This document shows positions 4,525 to 5,366 of a stretch of DNA of 5,366 nt, one piece after another. Position 1 is the first letter of the stretch. The number at the start of each line of letters is the position of its first letter. Location: the NCBI GenBank assembly GCA_017962865.1, contig JAGCUM010000195.1:1-5366 (forward strand), given 5' to 3'. This stretch comes from Spirochaetales bacterium (GTDB lineage: Bacteria; Spirochaetota; Spirochaetia; Sphaerochaetales; Sphaerochaetaceae). A model generated the notes under the pieces. That model searched no databases. It was not told where the DNA came from and worked only from the letters and a program-made list of their open reading frames with translations. The position numbers were made by a program, and so were the translations under genes.

Positions 4525-5366
4525 CTATTTTTCGAACAGTTTCAGCAGTTTCATCTTCCTCTGACCGGCCTTGCCTCCGTAAGGATGCTCCCTCAGAGGA
4601 AGATTCATGTGTGTCTTTCCCTTGAGCACGGAAGTCGGGTGCGTGAATTCCCTGAAACCCCATTCGCCGTGGTAGGCACCCATGCCCGAGTGTCCGGTTC
4701 CGTTGAAAGGCACGCCCTTGACCATCATGTGGATGCAGACCTCGTTGATGCATCCTCCGCCGTACTGCATACTCGTCATCACCTTCCTGGCCCATTTCAT
4801 GTCGGATGTGAATACATACAGGGCCAGCGGATGCTCCCTGTCTGCAATCAGGTCCATGATCGAGTCAATCTCATCGTCCTTGCACGGGACAACGGGAAGA
4901 AGCGGACAGAAGAGCTCATGCATCACGAGATCCTCATCGGAACCGACCGGATAGATGATTGTGGGAGAGAAACGGCAGCTTGCCCTGTCGCCCGTGCCGC
5001 CGAAGACAATCCTGTCGCTGTACTCCGAGCTCAGGCGTTCGCACTTGTCATAGACCGACGGCGTGATGAGCTTCGGATACTCGGGGTTTTCCTCGGCCTT
5101 CTCCCCGATCTGTCTTATGAACTCGGCCTTCAGATAACCCAGAAACTCGTTTGCAACCTCGTCTGCTACGGCAATCTGGTTGATGTTTATACAGATCTGG
5201 CCGGCATTGCAGAGCTTGAAGAACGCTCTCTTGCGTGCAGTATCCCTCAGGTCGGCGTCCTTCCTGACAACAGCCCAGTTTCCGGTCTCGCCTCCGAGCT
5301 CGAGTGCAACTGAGGTCAGATTCCGCGAAGCCATCTCGAGAACATGCTTTGCAACCCCGGGGGACC
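4525..5366 (-). CDS. ALDH3-like aldehyde dehydrogenase, C-terminal part (5' end outside window)
   Basis: NAD(P)-dependent oxidation of an unidentified aldehyde to the acid. The frame is open to the right edge, reading SPGVAKHVLEMASRNLTSVA there, so the ATG at 5332-5334 is internal. About 280 residues are present of a family length near 455. Counting from that Met, E12 in LELGG is the general-base glutamate and C48 in NAGQIC (codon 5191-5193) is the catalytic cysteine. HELFCP holds the cofactor-ribose glutamate, INEV the conserved asparagine, and GHSGMGAYHGEWGFREFTHP is the ALDH3 C-terminal signature. Several usually conserved positions differ: ELGGETG for ELGGKSP, FCP for FGP and PFNGTG for PFGGVG. 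Both catalytic residues are kept, so it is probably active, perhaps with unusual substrate or cofactor preference. It ends at TAG 4525-4527, only 23 bases from the convergent glutamine synthetase stop. A link to nitrogen metabolism is not shown. Confidence 0.92.
   Translation of the reverse strand, partial: SPGVAKHVLEMASRNLTSVALELGGETGNWAVVRKDADLRDTARKRAFFKLCNAGQICININQIAVADEVANEFLGYLKAEFIRQIGEKAEENPEYPKLITPSVYDKCERLSSEYSDRIVFGGTGDRASCRFSPTIIYPVGSDEDLVMHELFCPLLPVVPCKDDEIDSIMDLIADREHPLALYVFTSDMKWARKVMTSMQYGGGCINEVCIHMMVKGVPFNGTGHSGMGAYHGEWGFREFTHPTSVLKGKTHMNLPLREHPYGGKAGQRKMKLLKLFEK

Noticed and set aside
4499..4530. Terminator between the convergent glutamine synthetase and aldehyde dehydrogenase genes (CCTGATTTCAGG at 4505-4516)
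   Set aside because: Only four pairs can form around a loop of four, with no adjoining T run on either strand. Termination probably lies inside the opposing gene or is factor-dependent.
4585..5313. 242-codon plus-strand frame antisense to the aldehyde dehydrogenase
   Set aside because: The opposite strand encodes an unmistakable ALDH. This frame has no recognisable domain and no credible ribosome-binding context.

Overview
The window looks like a nitrogen-assimilation locus of an anaerobic bacterium. It carries a split glutamate synthase (GOGAT) operon, read leftward, back to back with a type III glutamine synthetase (GSIII) gene, read rightward. GSIII and a split GOGAT whose synthase subunit has an N-terminal 2x[4Fe-4S] segment are both familiar from Clostridia and other anaerobes. 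Strong Shine-Dalgarno sites, sigma-70-type promoters and U-tailed hairpins point to a bacterium rather than an archaeon. Base composition is near half G+C by eye. A Clostridia-like host is my best guess, but I cannot assign a taxon from this sequence alone.

Layout: 1-1050 (minus) is the synthase subunit of the split GOGAT. Its reading frame is cut by an in-frame TGA at 43-45 where the family has glycine, and the same frame continues recognisably to the window edge. 1050-2144 (minus) is the glutaminase subunit, overlapping the synthase start by one base. 2145-2404 is a divergent control region. 2405-4501 (plus) is GSIII. 4525-5366 (minus) is the C-terminal part of an ALDH3-like aldehyde dehydrogenase, convergent with GSIII and running off the right edge.

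The GS-GOGAT cycle explains the pairing. GS makes glutamine from glutamate and ammonium. The glutaminase subunit releases ammonia from glutamine, and the synthase subunit adds it to 2-oxoglutarate at an FMN site fed by Fe-S clusters. The remaining GOGAT pieces (GXGXG domain, electron-input subunit) are expected left of the window.

The most interesting part is the 260-bp divergent control region. It holds two mirror-image expression modules. Each has a -35 TTGACA, an 18-base spacer and a good -10. Exactly seven bases after the -10 comes AAATGA, then GCAAAGGCGT, which is the 5' arm of a long hairpin whose 3' arm runs into a T tract just ahead of the gene's ribosome-binding site. Both GS and GOGAT therefore seem to be preceded by promoter-proximal attenuator-like terminators sharing one sequence element. 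In each module the ATG of AAATGA opens a 24-25 codon frame that crosses the hairpin and stops at the downstream gene's initiation region. This suggests a coordinated attenuation system that I do not recognise as a known riboswitch or antiterminator class.
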